This document shows positions 54,394 through 62,737 of a stretch of 62,790 nt of DNA, piece by piece. The translations under genes and the position numbers were made by a program. The first letter of the stretch is position 1; each line of letters begins with the position of its first letter. Under the pieces are notes generated by a model. The model saw only the letters and a list, made by a program, of their open reading frames with translations, was not told the origin of the DNA and made no database searches. Location: contig NZ_JACOFR010000037.1 in the NCBI RefSeq assembly GCF_019455385.1, forward strand, positions 1 to 62,790, written 5' to 3'. The stretch is from Bradyrhizobium sp. BR 10289. GTDB lineage: Bacteria; Pseudomonadota; Alphaproteobacteria; Rhizobiales; Xanthobacteraceae.

Positions 54394-56415
54394 TTATTCC
54401 TTGCGAGCGCGGGCGATCGCCCGGCGCGCGGCTTCGGCCACGCTTTGCGGCGTGATCCCGAATTCGCGGTAGAGCACCGGCGCGGGCGCCGAGGCGCCGA
54501 AGCCGCGCATGCCGACGAACTCACCGTCCTCGCCAATCCAGCGATGCCAGTCGCCGGCGACCGCCGCCTCGACAGCAACACGCGGTGCGGCGCCGAGCAC
54601 GGAGGCGCGGTAATCGTCCGGCTGCTCCTCGAACAAGGCGAAGCAGGGCGCGGAGACGACGGCCGCGCGGATGTGCTCAGTCGCGAGCAGGCGGGCGGCT
54701 TCCAGCGCGATCGAGACCTCCGAGCCGGTCGCGATCAGCGTCACGTCGCGGCCGCCATCCGGCGAAACGACGAGATAGGCGCCGCGGGCGACACGGTTCT
54801 TGCCGCGCGCATCGCTGCGGAAGGTCGGCAAGGCCTGCCGCGACAGGCACAGCACGGATGGACGATCTTCGCTCGCGAGCGCGCAGTCCCAGGCTTCCAG
54901 CGTCTCGACCGCATCGGCGGGGCGGAACACAAGCAGGTTCGGAATCACGCGCAACGCCGCGAGATGCTCAACCGGCTGATGCGTCGGCCCATCCTCGCCG
55001 AGCCCGATGGAATCGTGCGTCATCACATGAATGACGCGCAGCCGCATCAGCGCCGCAAGGCGGATGGCCGGTCGGCTGTAATCGGAGAAGGCGAGGAACG
55101 TGCCCCCGTAGGGAATGAAGCCGCCATGCAGCGCCAGGCCGTTCATTGCGGCGGCCATGCCGTGCTCGCGAATGCCGTAGTGGATATAGTCGCCGACGAA
55201 CGCGCCGCGCTTGACCGGAGACTGCACCTTGGCGTGCGTCAGGTTCGAATGCGTCAGGTCCGCGGAGCCGCCAACGAATCCGGGAATGGTCGCGGCGATG
55301 CCGTCCAGCACCTGTTGCGAGGCCTGCCTTGTCGCAAGCTTCGGCCGCTCGCTGGCAAAGCGTTCGCGCAATTTCGCGGCGGCCAGCGCATAGGCGGCCG
55401 GCAGGGCGACGGCCTTGCCCTCGACGAACAGATCGCGCTGCTCGGGGGTCGCGCCTTCATAGCGATCGAGCCAGGCGAGACGTTCGACCTGTCCGCGCTG
55501 CCCGATCATCCGCCACGCCTTCGCGACGGGAATCGGAACGACGAAGGGTTGATAGTCCCAGCCGAGCGTCCGACGCGCTGCCGCCGTCTGCTCGGTGCCG
55601 AGCGGCGTGCCATGCGCCTTCTCGGTCCCCTGCCTATCGGGCGCGCCATAGCCGATGATGGTGCGGCAGGCGATCAGCGACGGTTTTGTGCTCTCGCGCT
55701 CCTCTGCGATCGCCTGCGCAACGGCCTCTGGATCGTGGCCGTCGACGCGGCGTACCGACCAGCCGGAGGCGGCGAAGCGCGCGAGCTGGTCATCGGATGT
55801 TGCCAGCGATGTCGGCCCGTCGATCGAGATACCATTGTCGTCGAACAGCACGATCAGGCGGCCGAGCCCGAGATGGCCGGCGAGCGAGATCGCCTCCTGG
55901 CTGATGCCCTCCATCAAGCAGCCGTCGCCGGCAATCACATAAGTGAAGTGATCGACCAGATCGTCGCCATGCCGCGCGTTGGCCATGCGCTCGGCGAGCG
56001 CCATGCCGACCGCCGTCGCGATGCCCTGCCCCAGGGGTCCCGTCGTGGTCTCGACCCCAGGCGTGTGGCCATATTCGGGGTGACCAGGCGTCTTCGAGCC
56101 CCATTGGCGAAACGCCTTGATATCGTCCAGGCTGACGTCCCCGCCGGTGAGATGCAGCAGCGCATAGAGCAGCATCGAGCCGTGGCCTGCCGACAGCACG
56201 AAACGGTCGCGGTCCGGCCAATTCGGATGCGCCGAGTCGAATTTGAGGAAACGCGAGAACAGCACGGTCGCAACATCGGCCATGCCCATGGGCAGGCCGG
56301 GATGGCCGGACTGCGAGGTCTCGATGGCATCGACCGCCAGGAAGCGGACGGCGTTGGCGAGATCGTTATGCGTGACGGCCGTGAGATCGGCTTCGGCGTG
56401 GACGGAGATGTTCAT
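54394..56415 (-). CDS. cbbT: Transketolase
   Basis: The 673-residue thiamine-diphosphate enzyme transfers two-carbon units in the Calvin cycle. Motifs in order: FLAVDAIETSQSGHPGLPMG, GDGCLMEGISQEA, THDSIGLGEDGPTHQPVEHL and RPADAVETLEAW, plus the C-terminal domain around residue 550. GGGAGAGA precedes the ATG. It lies in the operon between cbbP and cbbA. Confidence 0.95.
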   Translation of the reverse strand: MNISVHAEADLTAVTHNDLANAVRFLAVDAIETSQSGHPGLPMGMADVATVLFSRFLKFDSAHPNWPDRDRFVLSAGHGSMLLYALLHLTGGDVSLDDIKAFRQWGSKTPGHPEYGHTPGVETTTGPLGQGIATAVGMALAERMANARHGDDLVDHFTYVIAGDGCLMEGISQEAISLAGHLGLGRLIVLFDDNGISIDGPTSLATSDDQLARFAASGWSVRRVDGHDPEAVAQAIAEERESTKPSLIACRTIIGYGAPDRQGTEKAHGTPLGTEQTAAARRTLGWDYQPFVVPIPVAKAWRMIGQRGQVERLAWLDRYEGATPEQRDLFVEGKAVALPAAYALAAAKLRERFASERPKLATRQASQQVLDGIAATIPGFVGGSADLTHSNLTHAKVQSPVKRGAFVGDYIHYGIREHGMAAAMNGLALHGGFIPYGGTFLAFSDYSRPAIRLAALMRLRVIHVMTHDSIGLGEDGPTHQPVEHLAALRVIPNLLVFRPADAVETLEAWDCALASEDRPSVLCLSRQALPTFRSDARGKNRVARGAYLVVSPDGGRDVTLIATGSEVSIALEAARLLATEHIRAAVVSAPCFALFEEQPDDYRASVLGAAPRVAVEAAVAGDWHRWIGEDGEFVGMRGFGASAPAPVLYREFGITPQSVAEAARRAIARARKE

Positions 56416-56431
56416 CTGTTTCTCTCCCTGT

Positions 56432-57307
56432 TCACTTCAGGCTGCGCTTGCGCTCGATCAGCTGCATGATCAGCGGCGTCAGGATCAGCTGCATCGCGAG
56501 ATCGAGCTTCGCGCCCGGGCACACGATCGAGTTCGCACGCGACATCCAGCTGTGCGGCAGCATCGAGAGCAGATAGGGAAAGTCGATCCCGCGCGGATTC
56601 TTGAAGCGGATCACGACCATGGATTCGTCAGGCGTCGGAATCCAGCGCGCGATGAACGGATTGGAGGTGTCCACCGTCGGCACCCGCTGGAAGTTGATGT
56701 CGGTCTCGGTGAATTGCGGGCAGATGTAGTGGATGTAATCAGGCATGCGCCGCAGGATCGTGTCGGTGACGGCCTCGGTCGAATAGCCGCGCGCGCTGCG
56801 GTCGCGGTGCAGTTTCTGGATCCATTCGAGATTGATGACGGGCACGACGCCGATCTTGAGGTCGGCATAGCGCGCGACATTCACCTTGTCGGTGACGACG
56901 GCGCCGTGCAGGCCTTCGTAGAACAGCAGGTCGGAGTTCTCCGGCAGCTGCTTCCATTCGGTGAAGGTGCCGGGTGCGGCGCCATGCAGCGCGGATTCCT
57001 CGCCATCGTGCACGTAGTGCCGCGTCACCGCCGTTCCGGTTTCGCCATAGTCGCGGAACGCCCTCTCCAGCTCCTCGAACAGATTGGTCTCGGGGCTGAA
57101 ATGGCTGAAATGCTTGTTGCCGCGCTCGGCTTCCTTGGCCATCTGCGTGCGCATCTCGGCGCGGTCATAACGATGGAAGGCGTCTCCTTCAATATAGGCG
57201 GCGTTGACCTTCTCGCGGAAGAAGATCTGCTCGAAGGTCTTCTTGACCGAGGTAGTGCCGGCGCCGGAGGAGCCGGTGATGGAGATGATCGGATGCTTTC
57301 TCGACAT
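56432..57307 (-). CDS. cbbP: Phosphoribulokinase (class I, bacterial)
   Basis: The 291-residue enzyme makes ribulose 1,5-bisphosphate, the Rubisco substrate. Its P-loop ISITGSSGAGTTSVKKTFEQ opens the protein. Other signatures are YIEGDAFHRYDRAEM, RHYVHDGEES and LLFYEGLHGAVV with the substrate-binding Arg/Asp residues. GAGGAGG precedes the ATG. It lies 11 bases after cbbF. The bacterial class is usually allosterically controlled by NADH, which cannot be confirmed here. Confidence 0.95.
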   Translation of the reverse strand: MSRKHPIISITGSSGAGTTSVKKTFEQIFFREKVNAAYIEGDAFHRYDRAEMRTQMAKEAERGNKHFSHFSPETNLFEELERAFRDYGETGTAVTRHYVHDGEESALHGAAPGTFTEWKQLPENSDLLFYEGLHGAVVTDKVNVARYADLKIGVVPVINLEWIQKLHRDRSARGYSTEAVTDTILRRMPDYIHYICPQFTETDINFQRVPTVDTSNPFIARWIPTPDESMVVIRFKNPRGIDFPYLLSMLPHSWMSRANSIVCPGAKLDLAMQLILTPLIMQLIERKRSLK

Positions 57308-57318
57308 GCGGCCCTCCT

Positions 57319-58356
57319 CTACAGCCGGAAGAATCCGCGCCGCGCGAACAGCGGCGCCGAGACGCTGGCGACCAGCAGCGGGTCGCAGTGCAGCTCCTCG
57401 ACGCGCCGCACCTCGTTGCTCGAGCCCATGATCAGCGGCACGCGCTGGTGCAGGCTTTGCGCGGAGAGATCGAGGATGCGCTCGCGCCCGGTCGTGGCGG
57501 AGCCGCCGGCCTGCTCGATGATCATCGCCATCGGATGCGCCTCGTAAACGAGGCGCAGGCGGCCGTCGCCATAGCCGGGGCGCGCGTCGGATGGATAGAG
57601 GAACACGCCGCCGCGGGTGAGGATGCGATAGGCCTCGGCAACCAGCGAGCCGATCCAGCGCATGTTGAAATTGTGGTTGGCTGGGCCTTCGACACCGGCG
57701 AGGCATTCATCGACGAAGGCCCGCACCGGAGAATCCCAGTGCCGGCGGTTCGACGCATTGATCGCGAACTCCTCGCAGGCCTCGCAGATCTGCACGCCGC
57801 CGCGCGCGAGACGGAAGCAGCCGGCTTTGCGGTCGAGCGTGAAGATGTCGACGCCATCGCCCATCGTCAGCACCAGCGAGGTCTGCGGGCCATAGGTGAC
57901 GAAGCCCGCCGCGAGCTGCGCCGAGCCGCGCTGGTGGAAGGCGAGCGCGACATCGTCCGGCGCGGGCTGGATCGAGAAGATCGTGCCGACGGTCATGTTG
58001 ATGTCGATGTTGGAGGAGCCGTCGAGCGGATCGATCGCGACGCAGATGCGCCCGTCGCGGTCGACGATCTGCGGCTCGCGCATCTCTTCCGAGGCAAGCG
58101 CTGCGATCGGCAGCTTGGCCAGGCAGCGGCGCAGGATCGCATCCGCCTGGACGTCGAGATCGCGCTGGACATCACCATCGCTGTTGCGGCCGGTGGTCAG
58201 ACCCGCGGCGTCAGCGAGATCGCCTGTCGCCATGAGGTCAGCGATCTCGATCGCCGCCGCCGCGATCGCATCGATCGCCGCCGCAACCGCCAGCGCATGC
58301 GGCGCCGTCTCGGAATAGCGTTGAAGGTGGTCGTTCAGCCTGAGTTGCCCGGTCAT
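57319..58356 (-). CDS. cbbF: Fructose-1,6-bisphosphatase, class I
   Basis: The 345-residue phosphatase hydrolyses fructose (and possibly sedoheptulose) bisphosphate. The class I signature DPLDGSSNIDINMTVG and the metal residues in the SEEM segment (ALASEEMREPQIV) are present. GGGGATGGA precedes the ATG. It is the first gene of the cbb operon, divergent from cbbR by 119 bases. Confidence 0.95.
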   Translation of the reverse strand: MTGQLRLNDHLQRYSETAPHALAVAAAIDAIAAAAIEIADLMATGDLADAAGLTTGRNSDGDVQRDLDVQADAILRRCLAKLPIAALASEEMREPQIVDRDGRICVAIDPLDGSSNIDINMTVGTIFSIQPAPDDVALAFHQRGSAQLAAGFVTYGPQTSLVLTMGDGVDIFTLDRKAGCFRLARGGVQICEACEEFAINASNRRHWDSPVRAFVDECLAGVEGPANHNFNMRWIGSLVAEAYRILTRGGVFLYPSDARPGYGDGRLRLVYEAHPMAMIIEQAGGSATTGRERILDLSAQSLHQRVPLIMGSSNEVRRVEELHCDPLLVASVSAPLFARRGFFRL

Positions 58357-58475
58357 CTGCGTCCATCCCCTTGCGGGCGCCGCACCATTTCCCTCCCCGG
58401 CGGAGGCAGGTCGCGGTCAGTCCCGGCATCAGGAGATTGACAGGGGCGACTTAATAAGGAAAATTTCTATTCATA
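58357..58475. promoter_or_regulatory. cbbF-cbbR divergent control region
   Basis: This 119-base gap must hold both the operon promoter and the CbbR site. It has an AT-rich patch (TTAATAAGGAAAATTTCTAT) just before cbbR in otherwise GC-rich DNA. I could not define a paired T-N11-A site securely, so the operator location within the gap is inference from the usual LysR layout. Confidence 0.5.
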
Positions 58476-59453
58476 ATGAGTGCCAAAGAATTTTCTTATA
58501 ATGGCTCCGGTCATGCGGCAGCCCAGCTCCGGCATCTGACGATCCGGCAGCTGCGCTCGCTCGCGGCACTCTCGGCCAAGGGCAGCGTCACGGCCGCTTC
58601 CAGTCACCTCGGCCTGACCCAACCCGCGGTGACCCAGCAGCTGCGCCAGCTCCAGGACCTCGCCGGTTTGCCGCTGGTGCAGCGGACCGGCGACGGCATG
58701 CTGCTGACGGAGGCCGGCCGCGAGGTGCTGGCACTCGCGGAGCGCGTCGAAGCCGCGATTATGGACTGCCAGGGCGCACTTGACCTGCTCGCGGGGCGGA
58801 CAGGCGGGACGGTGCATCTCGGCGCGGTCTCGACGGCGAAATATTTCGTGCCACACGCCATCGCGGCATTCTCCAAGCGACATCCGAAGATCGAGATCAA
58901 GCTCACCATCGGCAATCGCGAGGAGATCCGCGAGGCCATGCACGGCTACGAGCTCGATTGCGCGGTGATGGGGCGGCCACCGGCCGATGTCAGCGTCGAC
59001 GTCCGTCAGCTCGGGCGCAATCCGCACATCATCGTCGCCCGCAAGGGGCACTGGCTGGCGAAGGACTCCGGCCTCAGCCTGACCGATCTCGTGCACGAGA
59101 CCTTCCTCACCCGCGAGCCGGGCTCGGGCACACGCACGCTGATGGAAGGCATGTTCCAGAAGTCCGATCTCGAGCCGATCATCGGCATGGAGATGAGCAG
59201 CAACGAGACCATCAAGCAGGCGGTGATTGCCGGGCTCGGTATCGCCTTCATTTCGGCGCACACCGTGGCGCACGAGCTCGCCGAGGGCCGCCTGATCGTG
59301 CTCGACGTCGCGGGTCTGCCGATCGTGCGGCAATGGTACGTGATCCGCCGCAGCGACAAGGTGCTGCTGCCGCCCGCGCAGGCGATGTTCGATTTCCTGG
59401 GATCGGAAGGCTCGAACTATCTCCCTGACGTGCCCGAGCTCGGCGAGCGCTAG
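58476..59453 (+). CDS. cbbR: CbbR, LysR-family activator of the cbb operon
   Basis: The 325-residue LysR protein has an N-terminal winged helix (LRHLTIRQLRSLAALSAKGS, then AASSHLGLTQPAVTQQLRQL) and a ligand-binding domain (GTVHLGAVSTAKYFVPHAIA, LTREPGSGTRTLMEGMF). Homologues respond to NADPH, RuBP or other metabolites. It is divergently placed next to cbbF, the standard arrangement. Function is inferred from family and position with high confidence. Confidence 0.93.
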   Translation: MSAKEFSYNGSGHAAAQLRHLTIRQLRSLAALSAKGSVTAASSHLGLTQPAVTQQLRQLQDLAGLPLVQRTGDGMLLTEAGREVLALAERVEAAIMDCQGALDLLAGRTGGTVHLGAVSTAKYFVPHAIAAFSKRHPKIEIKLTIGNREEIREAMHGYELDCAVMGRPPADVSVDVRQLGRNPHIIVARKGHWLAKDSGLSLTDLVHETFLTREPGSGTRTLMEGMFQKSDLEPIIGMEMSSNETIKQAVIAGLGIAFISAHTVAHELAEGRLIVLDVAGLPIVRQWYVIRRSDKVLLPPAQAMFDFLGSEGSNYLPDVPELGER

Positions 59454-59464
59454 CTCGCCGATGC

Positions 59465-59557
59465 TCACCCCATCAGCTTCATCGCGATCGTCGCCGCCAG
59501 GACGACGATGATCTGGAGCAGACGCTCTGTCGTGAAAATGCGGTTGAAGGTGGTCAT
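59465..59557 (-). CDS. Possible 30-residue membrane protein
   Basis: The frame MTTFNRIFTTERLLQIIVVL... ends in AATIAMKLMG and encodes one hydrophobic helix. GGGGGC lies before the ATG. It converges on cbbR with 11 bases between stops. Evidence is limited to the start signal and the single-helix composition, so it could be spurious. Confidence 0.4.
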   Translation of the reverse strand: MTTFNRIFTTERLLQIIVVLAATIAMKLMG

Positions 59558-59677
59558 CGCTTGCCCCCGGCCGGCGTGAAGAAGATCTCGGCGCGTTGCT
59601 ATCACACGCGAGCACCGACACAATCCGTAGTCGCCCCGGATTGCCCGCCCCGCCACAGCCAACCGCGCGGCTGGCAC

Positions 59678-59875
59678 TCAGGCCGCAAGCGGCGTGCCGT
59701 AATCCATGCGCGCGGCAAAATAGGCTTCCAGCTCCGACAGCGCCCGCGCTTCCCATTCCCCCGCCTGCTCCAGCAGCGACCAGCGCTGGCCCGGGCGGAA
59801 TGCAGCGGTCTGGCGATAGAGCGATGCGATGCCGCGATAGCGGCGCACGTTCTCCAAGATGGCGTGACCGTTCAT
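59678..59875 (-). CDS. Small helical protein, paralogue of the gene at 46024-46236
   Basis: The 65-residue protein (MNGHAILENVRRYRGIASLY...) shares the core ENVRRYRxxASLxRQxAAxRP and a following W-LL-QA with the gene at 46024. Starts at 59875 or 59896 are both possible; the first has GAGGGAG at a suitable distance. It is Ala/Glu-rich and has no signal. Function unknown. Confidence 0.6.
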   Translation of the reverse strand: MNGHAILENVRRYRGIASLYRQTAAFRPGQRWSLLEQAGEWEARALSELEAYFAARMDYGTPLAA

Positions 59876-60013
59876 GTCCGAAAACTCCCTCGTCATTCCC
59901 GAGGGAGAAATTGCGGCCAAATCTTTTTCGAAAAGTTAGCGGCTCGAGCCAAGCGCACGGATGGTTGCCGGATTGTTGCGTGCGCGCAACGCGATCAGTC
60001 GTCCGTCGCAGAT

Positions 60014-60433
60014 TTATTGCGAATTCGTTGCCGCGCTCTCGCCCGAAGGCTTCAGCCCGCCGCGACTGACGATCGCCATCGTCTCGCGGCAGAGGTCGGC
60101 AAGCCCGATCAGGAGCACGGCGCTGACGCAGAACAGGTTGATGGAATCTGCGGCCGCACTGCTCAATGGCGTGAACTGGAAGAACGGCGGGATGAACGCC
60201 CACCACACCAGCGGAATGGTGAGCAGCGCGGCGAATACCGCCGCCGGCGCGCCTGCGACAAATCCGAGCACGAACAGGCTGGGCAGGAACACCGCGAAAT
60301 AGAGTTTTGCGCCGAGCGCGACGCAGACGCCCTGAAGCGCAGCCGACGCGGCGACGACGACCAGCCCGAGCAGAAATGCCAGCCACGACCACGGCCGTAC
60401 CTGCGGTACGCCAAACAGTCCCGCACGCTCCAT
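60014..60433 (-). CDS. Small membrane protein, DUF4118-like (KdpD-type TM domain)
   Basis: The 139-residue protein has about four membrane helices (WLAFLLGLVVVAASAALQGV, LYFAVFLPSLFVLGFVAGAP, AVFAALLTIPLVWWAFIPPF and SINLFCVSAVLLIGLADL). The alternation and length match the DUF4118 membrane unit of KdpD-type sensor kinases. No kinase or other domain follows. GGGGAGG precedes the ATG. It is the membrane part standing alone, possibly a sensor partner or degraded kinase. Confidence 0.65.
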   Translation of the reverse strand: MERAGLFGVPQVRPWSWLAFLLGLVVVAASAALQGVCVALGAKLYFAVFLPSLFVLGFVAGAPAAVFAALLTIPLVWWAFIPPFFQFTPLSSAAADSINLFCVSAVLLIGLADLCRETMAIVSRGGLKPSGESAATNSQ

Positions 60434-60579
60434 CAGCCTCCCCCTGCCGCCCGTTAACCAAGGCCCGCTTGCAACCAAAGTACTACAGCGGCAGGGAAAC
60501 CGCGAGATGGAAATTGCGCCCTCCCGCGGGCCGGTATCCGGGGCTGGTAAACGGCCGCGTCGCACCGCTCTCGGGGCCC
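60434..60579. other. Intergenic gap
   Basis: No gene or convincing promoter was seen in this 146-base stretch between the MFS stop and the DUF4118-like start. Confidence 0.4.
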
Positions 60580-61773
60580 CTATTCGGTGGCCGCATAGAG
60601 CAGGCCCGCGACCGGCAGGGCAAGGCCAATGGCCGATGCCAGCGTCCAGCCGCCTTGCGCAAAGGCCCAGGCGCCGACCGCGGAGCCGGCGGCGCCGGCC
60701 GCGAAGAACGTCGCCATGTAGAGCCCGTTGAGGCGGCTGCGATGCTCGTGCCCGAGCACAAAGATGGCGCGGAAGCCGAGCACGACATTGCCCTGGCAGC
60801 CGAGATCGATGGCGATCGCGGCAACGAGGAGACAAGCGAGGTTCAGCATCGATCCGGCGGCCCCGACAAACGTCACGAGGAAACCGAACGCAGCGAGCAG
60901 CATCGCGACCAGGGTCGCGACACGGCTGTGACCGCGGTCCGCGAGCCGGCCTGCGACCGGGGCCGAGAACACGCCGGCGACGCCGGCGAGCGCGAACAGG
61001 GCGATGCCGCTCTGGGTGAAACCGAACTCACGCGCGAGTTGGAGCGGCGCGACCGTCCAGAACAGGGTGAAGCAGCCGAACAGGCTCGCCTGATAGAGCG
61101 CACGACGGCGGAGCAGCGGCGTGGTGCGGACCAGATGCGGCATCGACAGCAGCAGCGTGCCGTAATGCATGCGCGCGACGGGCTTTCGCCTCGGCAGCGT
61201 CAGCCACAACACGGCGGCAAGCGCGATCATCAGCGCGGCGGAGCCGAAGAACACCGCATGCCATGACGACGCCGCGGTGACGAAGCTCGACACCGGCCGC
61301 GCCAGCATGATGCCGAGCATCAGGCCGGTCGAGACATTGCCGACGACGCGGCCACGGATCGCCTCCGGCGCCAGATGAGCCGCATAGGGAATGATGATCT
61401 GCACCGCCACCGAGCCGAGCCCGATGAACAGCGCCGCGATCAGGAACGGCAGCGCGTGGGTCGAGAATGCGGCCGCGAGCAGCGCCGCAGCGCCGAGCAG
61501 GATGACCGAGCAGATCAGCAGACGGTTCTCGACGAGGTCGCCGAGCGGCACGATGAACAGCAGCCCCGTGCCGTAACCGATCTGCGTCATCGTCACGATC
61601 AGCCCCGCCGCCGCATGCGACAGGCCGAGCGCGGCGCTGATCGGGGCGATCAACGGCTGGGCGTAGTAGATGTTGGCGGCGACCATGCCACAGGCCGCGG
61701 CGAGCACGAAGGTCAGTCGCTGCGACACCGCATCCGGCTCGGGCGCGGTCTCGATCGTGGCATTCATCGTCAT
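60580..61773 (-). CDS. MFS transporter (DHA1-type)
   Basis: The 397-residue protein has 12 predicted helices. It shows MFS motifs such as MTQIGYGTGLLFIVPLGDLV near helix 2 and VFSAPVAGRLADRGHSR near helix 8, where the family's RxxDRxG-type loop lies. Its length and GxLADR loop fit drug or sugar exporters of the DHA1 group. It is preceded by a palindromic operator shared with the upstream tetR gene. Substrate unknown. Confidence 0.88.
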   Translation of the reverse strand: MTMNATIETAPEPDAVSQRLTFVLAAACGMVAANIYYAQPLIAPISAALGLSHAAAGLIVTMTQIGYGTGLLFIVPLGDLVENRLLICSVILLGAAALLAAAFSTHALPFLIAALFIGLGSVAVQIIIPYAAHLAPEAIRGRVVGNVSTGLMLGIMLARPVSSFVTAASSWHAVFFGSAALMIALAAVLWLTLPRRKPVARMHYGTLLLSMPHLVRTTPLLRRRALYQASLFGCFTLFWTVAPLQLAREFGFTQSGIALFALAGVAGVFSAPVAGRLADRGHSRVATLVAMLLAAFGFLVTFVGAAGSMLNLACLLVAAIAIDLGCQGNVVLGFRAIFVLGHEHRSRLNGLYMATFFAAGAAGSAVGAWAFAQGGWTLASAIGLALPVAGLLYAATE

Positions 61774-61792
61774 TCACGCGGTCTCCAATAGA

Positions 61793-61815
61793 TCGGGAAC
61801 GGTCATTCCCGAATA
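61793..61815. promoter_or_regulatory. Candidate TetR operator 1, before the MFS gene
   Basis: TCGGGAA-CGGTCA-TTCCCGA is a 7-bp palindrome continuing into ATA. Its core GGGAAC-N5-TTCCCGAATA recurs, with one substitution, before the tetR gene. It lies 20 bases before the MFS start. Confidence 0.65.
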
Positions 61816-61825
61816 CGACAGAAAT

Positions 61826-62425
61826 TCAGGCGAGCAGTTTCATTGCGATGGCGACCAGACGGTCGCCGTCGAGCGGTAGGCGCGCCTTGCCGACGACGCG
61901 CAGCCCCTGCGTGATGCAGATCATCAGCCGCGCGGTGGCGTCGACCTCGACATGGCCGGGGATCGAGCCGTCGGCCTGGCCTTCGCGAATGAGGCCGGCG
62001 ATGAAGCTCTCGTTGGTCTTGAGCTGGGCGCTGACGCGGGCAGCGACGACGGGATCGACCGCCGACAACTCGACCGCACTGCCGACCACGAGGCAGCCCC
62101 GCCGCCCCTCGATTCCTTGCGAATGTTCGACATAGGACAGCAAGACCTGGCGCAGGCGCTCGCGGCCATTCTCGCCGCGCGCCGCCGCGTTGCGCGTCTG
62201 CTCCTGGCGCAGCGCCGTGTAGCGCTCGAACGCCGCCATAAACACGGCGTGCTTGTCGGCAAACGCCTTGTAGACGCTGCCGGTTGCGAGCCGCATCGCC
62301 GCGGTGAGGTCGCCGATCGAGGTCGCATGATAGCCCCGCTCGCGAAACACGCGCAGGGCGCGGTCGAGCGCGGTCTCCATGTCGAATTCGCGAGGACGAC
62401 CGGGCGGACGGGCCGGTTGCGACAT
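61826..62425 (-). CDS. TetR/AcrR-family transcriptional regulator
   Basis: The 199-residue protein has an N-terminal helix-turn-helix (DRALRVFRERGYHATSIGDL, then TAAMRLATGSVYKAFADKHA) and a ligand-binding C-terminal domain (GRRGCLVVGSAVELSAVDPV). The next ATG upstream is at 62443. It reads into the adjacent MFS gene after 52 bases, and both have the same palindromic operator. It is the probable repressor of itself and the exporter. Confidence 0.88.
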   Translation of the reverse strand: MSQPARPPGRPREFDMETALDRALRVFRERGYHATSIGDLTAAMRLATGSVYKAFADKHAVFMAAFERYTALRQEQTRNAAARGENGRERLRQVLLSYVEHSQGIEGRRGCLVVGSAVELSAVDPVVAARVSAQLKTNESFIAGLIREGQADGSIPGHVEVDATARLMICITQGLRVVGKARLPLDGDRLVAIAMKLLA

Positions 62426-62455
62426 ACGGGCGGCTTTTTGCATTGCGGCATAATA

Positions 62456-62476
62456 GGGAACAATCGTTTCCGAATA
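62456..62476. promoter_or_regulatory. Candidate TetR operator 2, before the tetR gene
   Basis: GGGAAC-AATCG-TTTCCGAATA matches the site at 61795-61815 in all but one base of the conserved positions, with the same 5-base spacer. It lies 13-31 bases before the two possible tetR starts. Confidence 0.65.
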
Positions 62477-62530
62477 AAGACACGGAGTTGTGATTGTGGG
62501 GGAATGGTCGCCGTGTTTCGGCGCCAAACC

Positions 62531-62591
62531 GTCATCCTGAGGTGCGAGGCATGGGACGCATCGCGTCCCATGGAGAGCCTCGAAGGATGAC
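62531..62591. repeat. Interspersed palindromic repeat (GTCATCCTGAGG type)
   Basis: GTCATCCT and AGGATGAC bound an inner hairpin ATGGGACGCATCGCGTCCCAT. Elements of this kind are common between genes in these genomes. Confidence 0.75.
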
Positions 62592-62630
62592 GGTGATAGA
62601 TAGGTGCTCGCTGTTTCCACGTCGTCACTG

Positions 62631-62737
62631 CGAGCGCAGCGACTTGTCCGCCGAAGCTTTGGCGAAGGCGGAAGCAATCCAGAATCCCTCCGCGGACGGA
62701 TTCTGGATTGCTTCGTCGCAAGAGCTCCTCGCAATTG
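62631..62737. repeat. Interspersed palindromic repeat (CACTGCGAGC / GAAGCAATCC type)
   Basis: GAAGCAATCCAGAATCC (62671-62687) and GGATTCTGGATTGCTTC (62698-62714) are a perfect 17-bp inverted repeat. The flanks CACTGCGAGCGCAGCGAC and GTCGCAAGAGCTC resemble a widespread alphaproteobacterial element. The last 50 bases of the window contain GAGGGAGAA, which may be the ribosome-binding site of a gene beyond the edge. Confidence 0.75.

Noticed and set aside
58357..58475. A precise CbbR T-N11-A operator
   Set aside because: Several AT-rich candidates exist near 58450-58475, but none forms a convincing pair at the expected spacing, so no exact site is claimed.
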